From Sedimentisphaerales bacterium (lineage in GTDB: Bacteria; Planctomycetota; Phycisphaerae; Sedimentisphaerales; SM23-30), in contig JANQJS010000042.1 of assembly GCA_028281535.1 (NCBI GenBank), positions 1 through 64,000 on the forward strand: DNA of 64,000 nucleotides, given 5' to 3'. Position numbers and translations under genes: made by a program. Under the pieces are notes generated by a model. The model worked only from the letters and a program-made list of their open reading frames with translations, was not told where the DNA came from and searched no databases. Of the stretch, positions 52,801 to 60,563 are shown piece by piece. Position 1 is the stretch's first letter. Every line of letters starts with the position of its first letter.

Positions 52801-53680
52801 AGCCTTTATAATCAGTCTCAACGATCTGCTGACCATCGATAGCCATAAAGCGCCCATCGTGCAATCGAACCGATTCCATATAAAATCGGACAGTATCATC
52901 TGGACTACAATTAATATTCGCTTGAGAACTAACCGGTGGTATATTTGCCCAGGGGCCAATGACTTGATGGGTTGTGATCATATATGTATTTAAATTAACT
53001 TCCCAAATACGAGTATCAGGATATGTTCCCGTTTGAAAAACACGGTAGATACCAGGGCCAGGTTGATCAGGCAATAAATGAATGCGAGGATATAGCGTTT
53101 CGGAATCCATTTTAAAGTCTGGTATCACAGCACCACCATTTAACATGGTCCAGGTGTTCGTGGTTGGATTATAGACTTCGGCTGTAAATTCACATAGCTC
53201 GGGGCCTGAATTTAAATTGGTTCCTCCCATCGTCAGGATCGAACCATCCCCCAGCATAATGGTTGATGGATACCATCGCTGGCGATTCGAATCAGTAAGC
53301 ACATCCCAAGTACCTGTCACAGGATTAAAAGAACCTGTTTTTTCATGGCCTACTTGACTAGCTAATCCGCCATGCATCAAGTAACGACCATCAGCTGTCA
53401 CAGTCATGCCTCCGCAAAAATAATTGACATTTGAAGTTATTCCTGAAACCCCGGCTAAAGGACTCGCTGGATCAAACACATAATAAGGGGCATCAGAAGA
53501 AATATGCCGATACGAATACAAAATAATGTCACCAGTATGAAGTGCTCCCGAATGAACACCCTCTACAGGTAAAACAATCGGTGCAGCCCACTGACCAATA
53601 ATGGATGATTGACTAAAAACGACTTGGTTGAAATTTAAGAGTGCACAAACGATGATGATAAATGAGGTACATTTTTTCAT
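49859..53680 (-). CDS. Secreted kelch-type radical-copper oxidase with cupredoxin, dockerin-like and discoidin domains
   Basis: 1273 residues with a signal peptide (1-23). Residues ~30-515 match galactose/glyoxal oxidase: kelch blades plus a DUF1929-type end. The radical-copper residues appear conserved: Cys89 (NYFCGGM), Tyr137 (RWYPST), Tyr361-His362 (IYHST) and His449/450 (TQTHHF). Four FN3-like repeats follow, each with FDETSGN.GGTDS.WQ, interrupted after the second by a cupredoxin (DGHN..., NYHCHIHGSG). A dockerin-like EF-hand pair (DINNDNVVNLLDLQLMINPW) and a discoidin domain (F5/8C) at the C-terminus follow. It oxidises primary alcohols or aldehydes, making H2O2. Upstream AGGAAGG supports the start. 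Confidence 0.92.
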   Translation of the reverse strand: MKKCTSFIIIVCALLNFNQVVFSQSSIIGQWAAPIVLPVEGVHSGALHTGDIILYSYRHISSDAPYYVFDPASPLAGVSGITSNVNYFCGGMTVTADGRYLMHGGLASQVGHEKTGSFNPVTGTWDVLTDSNRQRWYPSTIMLGDGSILTMGGTNLNSGPELCEFTAEVYNPTTNTWTMLNGGAVIPDFKMDSETLYPRIHLLPDQPGPGIYRVFQTGTYPDTRIWEVNLNTYMITTHQVIGPWANIPPVSSQANINCSPDDTVRFYMESVRLHDGRFMAIDGQQIVETDYKGSDIIDLSAPIPTWQALPNKPGPDTNYQDVALLPNGHVFVIGGGGSEAFYDPVSNAWTASAPMVVNRIYHSTCVLMPDGRVTTSGGTNSAPYSGPGAFGESAHMEMYSPPYLFNGARPVITSAPTTAVYGDNINVPYTSTGGSISKVALHRPGTQTHHFSYNMIGVPLSYTDSGSALTVSIPSNPNLIPPGYYLLFILSNNSGVEVPSVAKWIKISGTAPGPDSNAPSQPSIDTFTNVTENSLTVQSTVSIDAEGSLPVQYQFDETSGNTGGTDSAWQNGIIYTDTDLVELTQYCYRVRSRDSAGTPNETSYSNSVCQSTIAGPDTTPPSPNPATFISSPVAIGDAVISMTATTASDDSLPIEYNFDETSGNSGGTDSGWQQSSVYYDHELMGGTQYCYMVQSRDGQGNTTAASANSCATTAVEDGFTDVSVGPGQIFTPANITINVGDTVQWTFLEDGHNVWAGLSGGHNFYLNNPSQILFASSAVPVVTNPNGFVYSMTFDQTFLDNSTGDAGSANAYNYHCHIHGSGPPSFMQGTITINGGVDTAAPHPNPMTFDSLPFSISSSRAAMTASQAFDGQNSPTEYFFDETSGNSGGTDSGWQSSRVYEDSGLQPCSNYSYSVKARDALGFETTPSVIAAVQTEGPNPDINNDNVVNLLDLQLMINPWLMSGCHASNNYCSGADFTCDGQVTLDDVAILHSLWLLSIDSEGPQPNPATFDSLPAATSPSDISMAATVAIDASSPVDYFFDETSGNAGGTDSAWQASPLYSDTGLSASTQYCYTVQSRDSLGFTNTASVSACTTTDAPLCGSGQPFTDFLGAGQSTGINVTYSSDDEGESAGIQTVNGSGLTGNQHDTSNLTAWQSSAPSTDPVAGDTGHWIQYDFGHLYTLGLMHVWNHNESCCTGRGINSVTIYHSQDGLNWTTLGTYTFQQASGLATYTGFVGPDFGGICARYVHLKVNSNFSGDSFTSLSEVKFNLVP

Positions 53681-54073
53681 AGCTCAAACTACCTTCCTAA
53701 CGAATACATTTTCTAGCACCAATACTACACAATACGTGCACACTTTATTTTGAAGATGGTAAATTTTTGGAGCGAATCATATGGGGTAAAGTTAGCCAGA
53801 AATATCCCCCTGAGATTTTCTGACTAAAACATACTTCGCTATGCGGGCTATATTTTGAATTATACCATATAAATATTCATAATAAAATAAAACTTATCGA
53901 ATATTATGGTTTCGCCCTTCCCACGGTCCCACATCCAATCATCACCATACTGGTAAATTATTGAGGTCATTTTGTTGTTTTTTGTAAAATATCTGAAAAA
54001 GATTTATAACTTGTTATTAATAATGGATTTATTATATTTTTCTCTGCTTTTATCCCCAAAAGTTCTCACAACC
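53681..54073. other. Intergenic region, divergent promoter space
   Basis: The region between the copper-oxidase start and the CBS promoter. A minus-strand TATAAT-like box lies near 53857 but has no good -35. A small open frame at 53972-54157 (plus) overlaps the CBS promoter and looks spurious. Confidence 0.35.
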
Positions 54074-54102
54074 TTGCTTTTTTACCCCTTTTTTGGTATA
54101 CT
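54074..54102 (+). promoter_or_regulatory. Promoter of the CBS-domain gene
   Basis: TTGCTT, a 17-nt spacer and TATACT, 69 nt upstream of the ATG. Confidence 0.65.
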
Positions 54103-54105
54103 TAA

Positions 54106-54123
54106 TTGTTCATATCAGAACAA
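54106..54123. promoter_or_regulatory. TTGTTC-N6-GAACAA dyad, candidate operator of the CBS gene
   Basis: Perfect 6-bp inverted repeat beginning 4 nt after the -10 box, so it covers the predicted transcription start. The position suggests a repressor site. Confidence 0.45.
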
Positions 54124-54170
54124 AGTAAGAATGTTTGCACGTCTAAAACACTATTGAGAAAGGAAGAGCT

Positions 54171-54602
54171 ATGGTAACAATACAGCAAATCCTAAGATCC
54201 AAGGGGCACGAGGTAATCCGCATCCAGCCGGAAGTCAAGGTATTTGAAGCACTTAAAATCATGTCAGATAACAATATTGGTGCTTTAATGGTCATGCGAG
54301 GCAACGATCTTCAAGGAATCTTTTCTGAACGCGATTATGCCCGGAAAGTGATTCTTGAAGGCAAATCATCCAAAGATCTCTCCGTCGAAGATATCATGAC
54401 GAACAAAGTGGTTTATCTTCGCCCTGATCAAACAGCTCAGGAATGCATGGAAATGATGACTCAAAATCGCATTCGTCATTTACCTGTCTTTGAAGATGGT
54501 AATTTGATGGGTGTCATTTCCATTGGCGATATCGTTAAAGCTGTTATCTCCGACCAGGAAAATATGATCCAACAACTGGAACATTACATCGCTGGTGTTT
54601 AA
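54171..54602 (+). CDS. Tandem CBS-domain protein
   Basis: 143 residues. Two CBS domains fill it: MSDNNIGALMVMRGNDLQGIFSERDYARKVILEG (first) and MMTQNRIRHLPVFEDGNLMGVISIGDIVKAVI (second), each listed here over its span. Tandem CBS pairs (Bateman modules) bind AMP/ATP or SAM and act as energy sensors. The ERDYARKV motif is typical of stand-alone CBS proteins. GAAAGGAAGAG precedes the ATG. It has its own promoter with a dyad at the start site and no operon partner. Confidence 0.93.
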   Translation: MVTIQQILRSKGHEVIRIQPEVKVFEALKIMSDNNIGALMVMRGNDLQGIFSERDYARKVILEGKSSKDLSVEDIMTNKVVYLRPDQTAQECMEMMTQNRIRHLPVFEDGNLMGVISIGDIVKAVISDQENMIQQLEHYIAGV

Positions 54603-54731
54603 CACAATTATCTAAATTAACACCCTGATTAATTGATCTGAAATTCAATGCTCATGTATTGAAAAGCGGGGAATGTACGTCTCTACAGATTATTTTTAAT
54701 TGAAAATAGCTCTAGAGCCTCATTTGCGCGT
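54603..54731. other. Gap after the CBS gene
   Basis: No gene. A weak TTCAAT / ATTGAA hairpin is present near 54642-54663 without a T-tract. Confidence 0.3.
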
Positions 54732-54812
54732 AAAAAAAAGCCCTTGATTTTATTAGAGCCCTTGAAAGACTCTGTTCTAATCTTCCAAGATCCCTACTCT
54801 ATCGTCAAGGGC
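54732..54812 (-). terminator. Complex terminator region of the thioredoxin-subtilase gene
   Basis: On the minus strand GCCCTTGA (54805-54812) can pair with TCAAGGGC (54740-54747), which runs straight into eight T. A third copy, TCAAGGGC at ~54759-54766, offers an alternative partner. An internal TTAGA...AGAG / CTCTAA structure lies between. It begins ~150 nt after the stop at 54965. Confidence 0.6.
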
Positions 54813-54964
54813 CTGAGGCGAAATCTTATTTTATCTATAGACTAGTTGCCGCAAATTGAGATTTGTCCCAAAAATTCCCAAGATTTTAAATAAATTTTTA
54901 AGCATATACCTTACCTATTTATTGACAATTGTTTAGAATTTAAAAATATCTGGGACTCCACTGA

Positions 54965-57900
54965 TTATGGACAAATTGCCAACCAATACTGAGAAAACAA
55001 CTCTAAATCCCCTAAATTAACAGCTTGATCTGAATTTAAGTCTGTTTGAAGGCTACCACTATTTTCTAGCCATTCAGATGAAATAATCGCAAAATCACGT
55101 ATGTCCACCCGCCCAATTCCATCCAGATTAGCACTCTGACAAGCTGACAATGCTGACATGATTGTGACGTTAAGTGTATTCGTATGATCAAAACTTGTTG
55201 CACTTTGGTACAGACCTTCGATTTTTGTTTTTTCTGACACAGCTCCAACAGCAAACACTTCAAATACCTGCTGGCAAGTCTCTGTGGGATTCATGTCAGG
55301 ACAAGTCACAGGGTGCATCTGATGGCTATACAGAGGCGTATTAATGGGAGATTCGGGCAAAGTTCCAGAAAAAACATTGGGCGTGGAGGTAATCCCTCTA
55401 ATCATAATGTTACCATTAATATTTGGCAAAGAATCACATAAGATTGGAAAAACCAAACATGTAAGATGAAGCTCATAAAGATTAAACCATCCGCCTAAAC
55501 CAGGAAGATATCCCCAAGTTCTTTGATAATTTGTACTATTGGTATCGAAACCAACTTGATTTTTGTCTGAACCAATTTGTCTCCAGCCGATGTAAACATC
55601 CCCGCTATTGATGATGATGTTTTGCTCCGCTAGTTCAATGTCAAACCAATTGATATTTTCCGCAGTTGATGGTGCTACAGGATCAACGACCATCGGTGTC
55701 ATTAAATCACTTCCTGGTGAACCAGAAATTCCTGAATCATCCCAAACATGCAATTCAAATGGGTAAGTTGTTTCATCCCAGATGAAAAAGCGTGCGATAT
55801 CCAGTTTAGCAGGATAACTTTCAGGTGTGACTCGCACAGCAATAAAACCTGTTGAAGAACCAATGTCTCCAAAATCTTCTGCACCGCCATCATCATAAAT
55901 GAGTTCAACAGGATCGTTTAATAGCAAGCTTGCTTGTACATCATCGCATTCACCCGACTGACATTCCACTTGCGTTGTAACCATAAAGCTTTCACCTTTG
56001 GGCACATTTATATTACTGACTGGGCTTACAAGTGTTGAGGTTAATGTTCCCCATGGTACAAGCCAGGTAAGATCTTGCGTTGCCTGATTGCTATCCACAT
56101 CTGTCGCAGTTACTGTTAATTGCCAATCGCCTGAATCCTGAATTATCAGGTTTGCTGGATAGGTAAACGTTGAACCACCCACATGGCTCGCACTAGCATT
56201 AATCCAGGTTTGGTTATCTGGAATATTCTCTAATTTGATATTGATGCCTGGTACTTGCTGTGGGTCTGTTGCATCAACACGTATCTGTTGAATGGTATCG
56301 CCAAAACCTGCCGCTTGGCAATCCACCCAATTACTATTAATCATACAATCAATGTTGTTGATGACTGGCTTGTTTGGATCAATGACCTGTATGACGATGG
56401 TATCAGATTTATCATCAACCATGGTTGTGCCGCTCGCTGTCAAACGAATCGAATATGTGCCATCTGATGATGGATTGACCTTCCATTGAGCTGTGCCAGA
56501 ATTAAATTGTGATTTTAAAAATATTTCTAATTCGGGAGGATTTGCTCCGTTAGAACCATCTATTGTAAAGAGTTGATTTTCAAATTGCTCATTAATCAAA
56601 AAGGCGATGTAGTCTTCACCGCTTTCGACCGCATCTTCGAGAGCGGCACGGACATTATTTTGCTTTTTACCTGCAGTATTTGCTGAAAAGGTCTTGATAG
56701 GATTAATTAAATTCGAATATGAAGCGGGGTCTGCATCGTAAATCGTTAAGGCGCCTGTCAGTGATTCATAGTTGCTATCAACTAATTGCACCTCTGCAAC
56801 AGCTTCCGGGTCGGTATTGGTGACCGTTAAATTCAACAGTGCGGAATCAATTTCAGCATCCGGGGTTAAACTAGAAATATCAAATTTTAAATAATAACGA
56901 CTGACCTCATCATTATTCGGATCAATCTGGTAATCCACTATCACTTCAATATCATTAAATGTCAGCCAATCAAACACGCCAACATCGTGCGACAGGAGCT
57001 TAATATAGCTTGTGCCTCCCGGGTTTAAATCGGAAAGAACTGCAGGGTTTTGCGAGGTCCACCAGCAATCTGGCGGTTCAGGTAACCCACCTCCGCCCTC
57101 ACCTGGAATACAATCGCCTATGAGATTGTTTTCTGAACCAATCTGATCAGACGTATAAATGAACCAACCAGAAGATGGAGCTGTTGATTGGATGACCAGA
57201 TAATGTTCCATACGAATACTTATCTGGGAAACAACACCTGGGGGCAATTCAAATGAATAAATTGAAAACACATCCTGCTCGATAGCACCAATGGCATCTT
57301 GTGGCTCGAGATCCCCGGTATTAAATTGTAATGCGACAGGTGACCCTACTTCAACAGATGCAGGCGAATCCAGCTTCGTAAAACTATTGCTAGAAATATC
57401 TCGAATCGCTTTGGTATCGTATGCTGGAATCAATAGTTGATCCATCGGAAGATTTGGATCATTGGGATTAATCGGTACTGCTTGTTGCGTGTTGTCTTTC
57501 TGGGAAATGGTCAGTGTCGGTGCATTTGTATTTCCCGAAGCATTTACTTGAAACTGTTGATCATTGTTTCTTTCTCTAATCTGGAATGTTATTTTATCCT
57601 GATTAGTTTGGAGAGCATCTTCTACGGCGGCTTTCAAGTTCAGACTGACTTGGCCGTTTGATTGACAGCTAAAACTTTTTACGGGATTTAACAAATTAGT
57701 ATAATTGGGATCACCCGGTTCATGAAGAGTTTGGGGCGAATCACTGGATTGCATAGCATTATCAATGAGAAAAAGATCGGCTTCACAACCAGGTGAAGAT
57801 TGTGTTAGTTCTAGATTTAACCTGGCCGAAGTGACTTCAAATTCTGAATTAATACTGGAGAGATCCATTTGCATGGTATAGGCAAACTGATCATCATTAG

Positions 57901-60430
57901 CCGGATTGATTTGATAATCCACAATCACTTCAATATCATTAAATGTCAGCCAGTCAAACTCTCCTACATTGCTCGAGATTAGTTTAATATAATTTGTTCC
58001 ACCTGGATTGAAATCAGCCAGAACGACAGGCGAAGTAGTAGTAAACCAACAATCGGGTGGTTCGGGCAATCCTCCTCCCCCTTCATCTGGAATGCAGCTG
58101 TCGACTAAATTTAATTCATCTGCATTACTATTTGAGGTAAAAATATTCCACAATGATGGCGGTGCTGTTGATTGAATCACCAGATAATGTTCCATTCGAA
58201 TGCTTATCTGCTGAATCACACCAGGAGGCAAATCAAACTGATATAAAGCAAACACATTTTCTTCAATTGCTCCCAGCGCATCGCCCGGTTCCAAATCACC
58301 TGTATTGAATTGCGTCGTCGCAGTTGAACCGACAAAAGAAACTGTTGGACTTAATGTTTTCGAATAAGTCGTTGTAGCTAATTCAAGTGATGTTTGGGCA
58401 TCGAAGAGAATTGGCGCATCTGTATCAACAGTCACGCCGCTGAGATTTCCTAGAGTGGTTGGATTATCGTCTTGGGTTGATAATAAATGTACCGGACCAA
58501 GACTGGTATAATTATCACAATCAATTCCCTGACATGCCTCAGCGAGAACAGAGACCTGGCCACAGCCATCACCGCCAAAACAATTTACTTGAGCGGTCAA
58601 ATCAAATGGTTGGCCGACAAACTGATCAACTGAGACATTTGGCTCAGTAACCGACACACTTAATTCAGACACTTCTGCGGGTAAATTATCGATCGTTCTT
58701 TCTAAATTTATTTTACCCCAACCATACACGCCATCCCATCCTGGCGGTCCCAGATCATCGGCATTTTCTTCTAGAACCTGCTTTACCTGGGCAGGCGATA
58801 ATGTTGGATTTTCACTGAGAATGAGAGCTGCGGCACCTGCAACATGGGGGCAGGCCATGGAGGTACCTACCGCTCGAATATAGCGATTACCATCAACGAT
58901 AAATTGATCATCGAAGCATTGGTTAATGAGAAAGTAAAGACAAAGAAATGGATCATTCGCAACAAGTGTGCTAAAGGTTGAAACAATTTCAGGATAATTG
59001 GTGCCACCAACGGAATCGCCCCCAGGAGCGACCAAATCTAATTCTGCCCCACCATCTGAATAGGAGGCAATAAAATCTGCTTTGTCTAATGCACCTACGG
59101 CAATAACTTTGGATGCACATGCCGGGGAGACTAAATCGTTAGGCGTCCCATCATTTCCTGCGGCACAGACAACCACAACACCAGCATCCACTGCAGCGTT
59201 GACCGCTTGTGCCATGGGTTCTGAATCACAGGTGCCAGTGAACTGACCTTCCCCGAGACTCATATTGATCACATCAGCACCATTGTCGACGCACCAATTG
59301 ATGCCTAAAATCACATCAGAAGCGAAACCATTTCCGGTGGCATCCAGTACTTTGGCTGCCATCAGTTCGGCGTCAAAGGCAACGCCGCGATAATTAATGC
59401 CTTCAGATGCCACGATACCAGCAACATGCGTCCCATGAGAATTGTCATCAAATTGGACGGTATCTCCCGTTGCGGCATCAAATTGAGCCACGACTTTGTT
59501 TTGCAAATCAGGATGATCGACATCAATGCCCGTATCAATAACACAGACTCGAACGCCATTACCAGTGATGCCATTACTCCAAGAATAATCTGCGTTAATC
59601 TGATAGACGGAATCTTCCAATAACAGACTGACTTCTTTGTCTTCCTGGATATCTTTTAAATTTGGCAATTCGTTCAATGCCTGTAATTTTTCTTCGGGAA
59701 TTTCCACGACCATGCAATTTTGTAATTTTCCATAATTATGAACGATTCGGCCGCCATGTTTTTTGATAATATTTAAATAGTCCTGGTTGCGACGATTGAT
59801 AATATTTCTGGCTAACTTTTTCGACAATTTTGGCGATTCATCAAAAGCCACAATCATTCTTTTTTTTCCCTTTGGCACTCGGGTGGTTTTCTGTTTAAAG
59901 CGGCTTTTCGCTTTTTTCTTTGGTTGCGTCTGTGTAGATATTCCTAGAAGTCGATCTGAGATTATTTTCTCATCAGGATACCCTCTAAAAATCACTTTCC
60001 CTTTTTTATTAATCAATATCGCTGTAGGAATCCGTTTAATCTTATATTTACTGGCAACAAATCCGTCATAATCCAGTAAAATATCGCAATCCAAATTATT
60101 CTGATTAGCAAAATCGTTTATTGTTTTTTCATCTTCGCGAATGGCGATAAAAATGAGTTGTAATTTATCATAGGCAAATTGAGATCGCAGCTGATCAAAA
60201 AGAATAAAATTGTCATTACAAGCTGGACACCAGGTTGCACCGAAAAAAAGTAATGTAGGCATGGTTGGTTTTTTCTGAATGGTTATGGGATGACCATTCA
60301 AATCAGGCAGCGTAAAGGTATAAGAATTGGCTCTAGAATCTTTTGCCTCTAAAGTCAGAACTGGTACGCACAAGTATAATAGGCATGCAATCAGGGATTT
60401 TACAACTATCTGGTTTTTGCAGTCAAACAT
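54965..60430 (-). CDS. Secreted thioredoxin-like/subtilisin fusion with duplicated domains and dockerin-like end
   Basis: 1821 residues. A signal peptide (1-29) precedes a TlpA/thioredoxin-like domain (~35-165) with CPAC (Cys68, Cys71) in GATWCPACNDNF and cis-Pro region KRIPTAIL. A propeptide-like stretch follows (~185-275). The S8 subtilase has Asp299 (VIDTGID), His332 (SHGTHVAG) and Ser524 (GTSMACPH), an intact triad. Two ~300-residue tandem domains (~698-1010 and ~1027-1335) share FNTGDLEP, RMEHYLVIQSTAP and DWLTFNDIEVIVDYQI. The end (~1745-1820) has two dockerin-like EF-hand units (NLDGIGRVDIRDFAIISSEW, LNSDQAVNLGDLELFSQYW). A GAGG ribosome-binding site precedes the ATG. Confidence 0.9.
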   Translation of the reverse strand: MFDCKNQIVVKSLIACLLYLCVPVLTLEAKDSRANSYTFTLPDLNGHPITIQKKPTMPTLLFFGATWCPACNDNFILFDQLRSQFAYDKLQLIFIAIREDEKTINDFANQNNLDCDILLDYDGFVASKYKIKRIPTAILINKKGKVIFRGYPDEKIISDRLLGISTQTQPKKKAKSRFKQKTTRVPKGKKRMIVAFDESPKLSKKLARNIINRRNQDYLNIIKKHGGRIVHNYGKLQNCMVVEIPEEKLQALNELPNLKDIQEDKEVSLLLEDSVYQINADYSWSNGITGNGVRVCVIDTGIDVDHPDLQNKVVAQFDAATGDTVQFDDNSHGTHVAGIVASEGINYRGVAFDAELMAAKVLDATGNGFASDVILGINWCVDNGADVINMSLGEGQFTGTCDSEPMAQAVNAAVDAGVVVVCAAGNDGTPNDLVSPACASKVIAVGALDKADFIASYSDGGAELDLVAPGGDSVGGTNYPEIVSTFSTLVANDPFLCLYFLINQCFDDQFIVDGNRYIRAVGTSMACPHVAGAAALILSENPTLSPAQVKQVLEENADDLGPPGWDGVYGWGKINLERTIDNLPAEVSELSVSVTEPNVSVDQFVGQPFDLTAQVNCFGGDGCGQVSVLAEACQGIDCDNYTSLGPVHLLSTQDDNPTTLGNLSGVTVDTDAPILFDAQTSLELATTTYSKTLSPTVSFVGSTATTQFNTGDLEPGDALGAIEENVFALYQFDLPPGVIQQISIRMEHYLVIQSTAPPSLWNIFTSNSNADELNLVDSCIPDEGGGGLPEPPDCWFTTTSPVVLADFNPGGTNYIKLISSNVGEFDWLTFNDIEVIVDYQINPANDDQFAYTMQMDLSSINSEFEVTSARLNLELTQSSPGCEADLFLIDNAMQSSDSPQTLHEPGDPNYTNLLNPVKSFSCQSNGQVSLNLKAAVEDALQTNQDKITFQIRERNNDQQFQVNASGNTNAPTLTISQKDNTQQAVPINPNDPNLPMDQLLIPAYDTKAIRDISSNSFTKLDSPASVEVGSPVALQFNTGDLEPQDAIGAIEQDVFSIYSFELPPGVVSQISIRMEHYLVIQSTAPSSGWFIYTSDQIGSENNLIGDCIPGEGGGGLPEPPDCWWTSQNPAVLSDLNPGGTSYIKLLSHDVGVFDWLTFNDIEVIVDYQIDPNNDEVSRYYLKFDISSLTPDAEIDSALLNLTVTNTDPEAVAEVQLVDSNYESLTGALTIYDADPASYSNLINPIKTFSANTAGKKQNNVRAALEDAVESGEDYIAFLINEQFENQLFTIDGSNGANPPELEIFLKSQFNSGTAQWKVNPSSDGTYSIRLTASGTTMVDDKSDTIVIQVIDPNKPVINNIDCMINSNWVDCQAAGFGDTIQQIRVDATDPQQVPGINIKLENIPDNQTWINASASHVGGSTFTYPANLIIQDSGDWQLTVTATDVDSNQATQDLTWLVPWGTLTSTLVSPVSNINVPKGESFMVTTQVECQSGECDDVQASLLLNDPVELIYDDGGAEDFGDIGSSTGFIAVRVTPESYPAKLDIARFFIWDETTYPFELHVWDDSGISGSPGSDLMTPMVVDPVAPSTAENINWFDIELAEQNIIINSGDVYIGWRQIGSDKNQVGFDTNSTNYQRTWGYLPGLGGWFNLYELHLTCLVFPILCDSLPNINGNIMIRGITSTPNVFSGTLPESPINTPLYSHQMHPVTCPDMNPTETCQQVFEVFAVGAVSEKTKIEGLYQSATSFDHTNTLNVTIMSALSACQSANLDGIGRVDIRDFAIISSEWLENSGSLQTDLNSDQAVNLGDLELFSQYWLAICP
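56930..57335. repeat. DNA copy 2 of the duplicated domain in the subtilase gene
   Basis: This block is a direct repeat, at nucleotide level, of 57910-58318. A shared stretch reads CATTAAATGTCAGCCA in both copies. It encodes the second FNTGDLEP...NDIEVIVDYQI domain. Confidence 0.75.
57910..58318. repeat. DNA copy 1 of the duplicated domain in the subtilase gene
   Basis: Direct-repeat partner of 56930-57335, offset by about 980 nt (327 codons). The offset is larger than the block, so a linker region separates the copies. Nucleotide identity is visibly high in the block, which suggests a recent or homogenised duplication. Confidence 0.75.
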
Positions 60431-60440
60431 CTATACCTCT

Positions 60441-60452
60441 TTCCACGTGGAA
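60441..60452. promoter_or_regulatory. 12-bp perfect palindrome in the leader of the subtilase gene
   Basis: TTCCACGTGGAA lies just upstream of the ribosome-binding site (AGAGG) of the minus-strand subtilase and about 19-30 nt after its predicted start. It could be an operator. A perfect 12-mer may also be chance. Confidence 0.4.
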
Positions 60453-60476
60453 CACTCACTACACTGTCGGTACACT

Positions 60477-60505
60477 ATTATACCTAATTTCCAGCGAAAT
60501 GACCA
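60477..60505 (-). promoter_or_regulatory. Promoter of the thioredoxin-subtilase gene
   Basis: On the minus strand TGGTCA, a 17-nt spacer and TATAAT. The -10 is consensus. The -35 matches at four of six positions. It lies back-to-back with the patB promoter at 60512-60540. Confidence 0.5.
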
Positions 60506-60511
60506 GTTTCG

Positions 60512-60540
60512 TTGACATATTTATCTGTCTAAGATATAGT
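60512..60540 (+). promoter_or_regulatory. Promoter of patB
   Basis: TTGACA, a 17-nt spacer and TATAGT. The predicted transcript start (~60547) lies just 4 nt before the AAAGGA ribosome-binding site. That supports a translation start near 60564 rather than 60651. Confidence 0.7.
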
Positions 60541-60563
60541 TATCGTTTTGAAAGGACATAACG

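Noticed and set aside
53972-54157. 61-residue hydrophobic open frame before the CBS gene
   Set aside because: It lies over the CBS promoter and dyad, has no ribosome-binding site and its composition looks like AT-rich noise.
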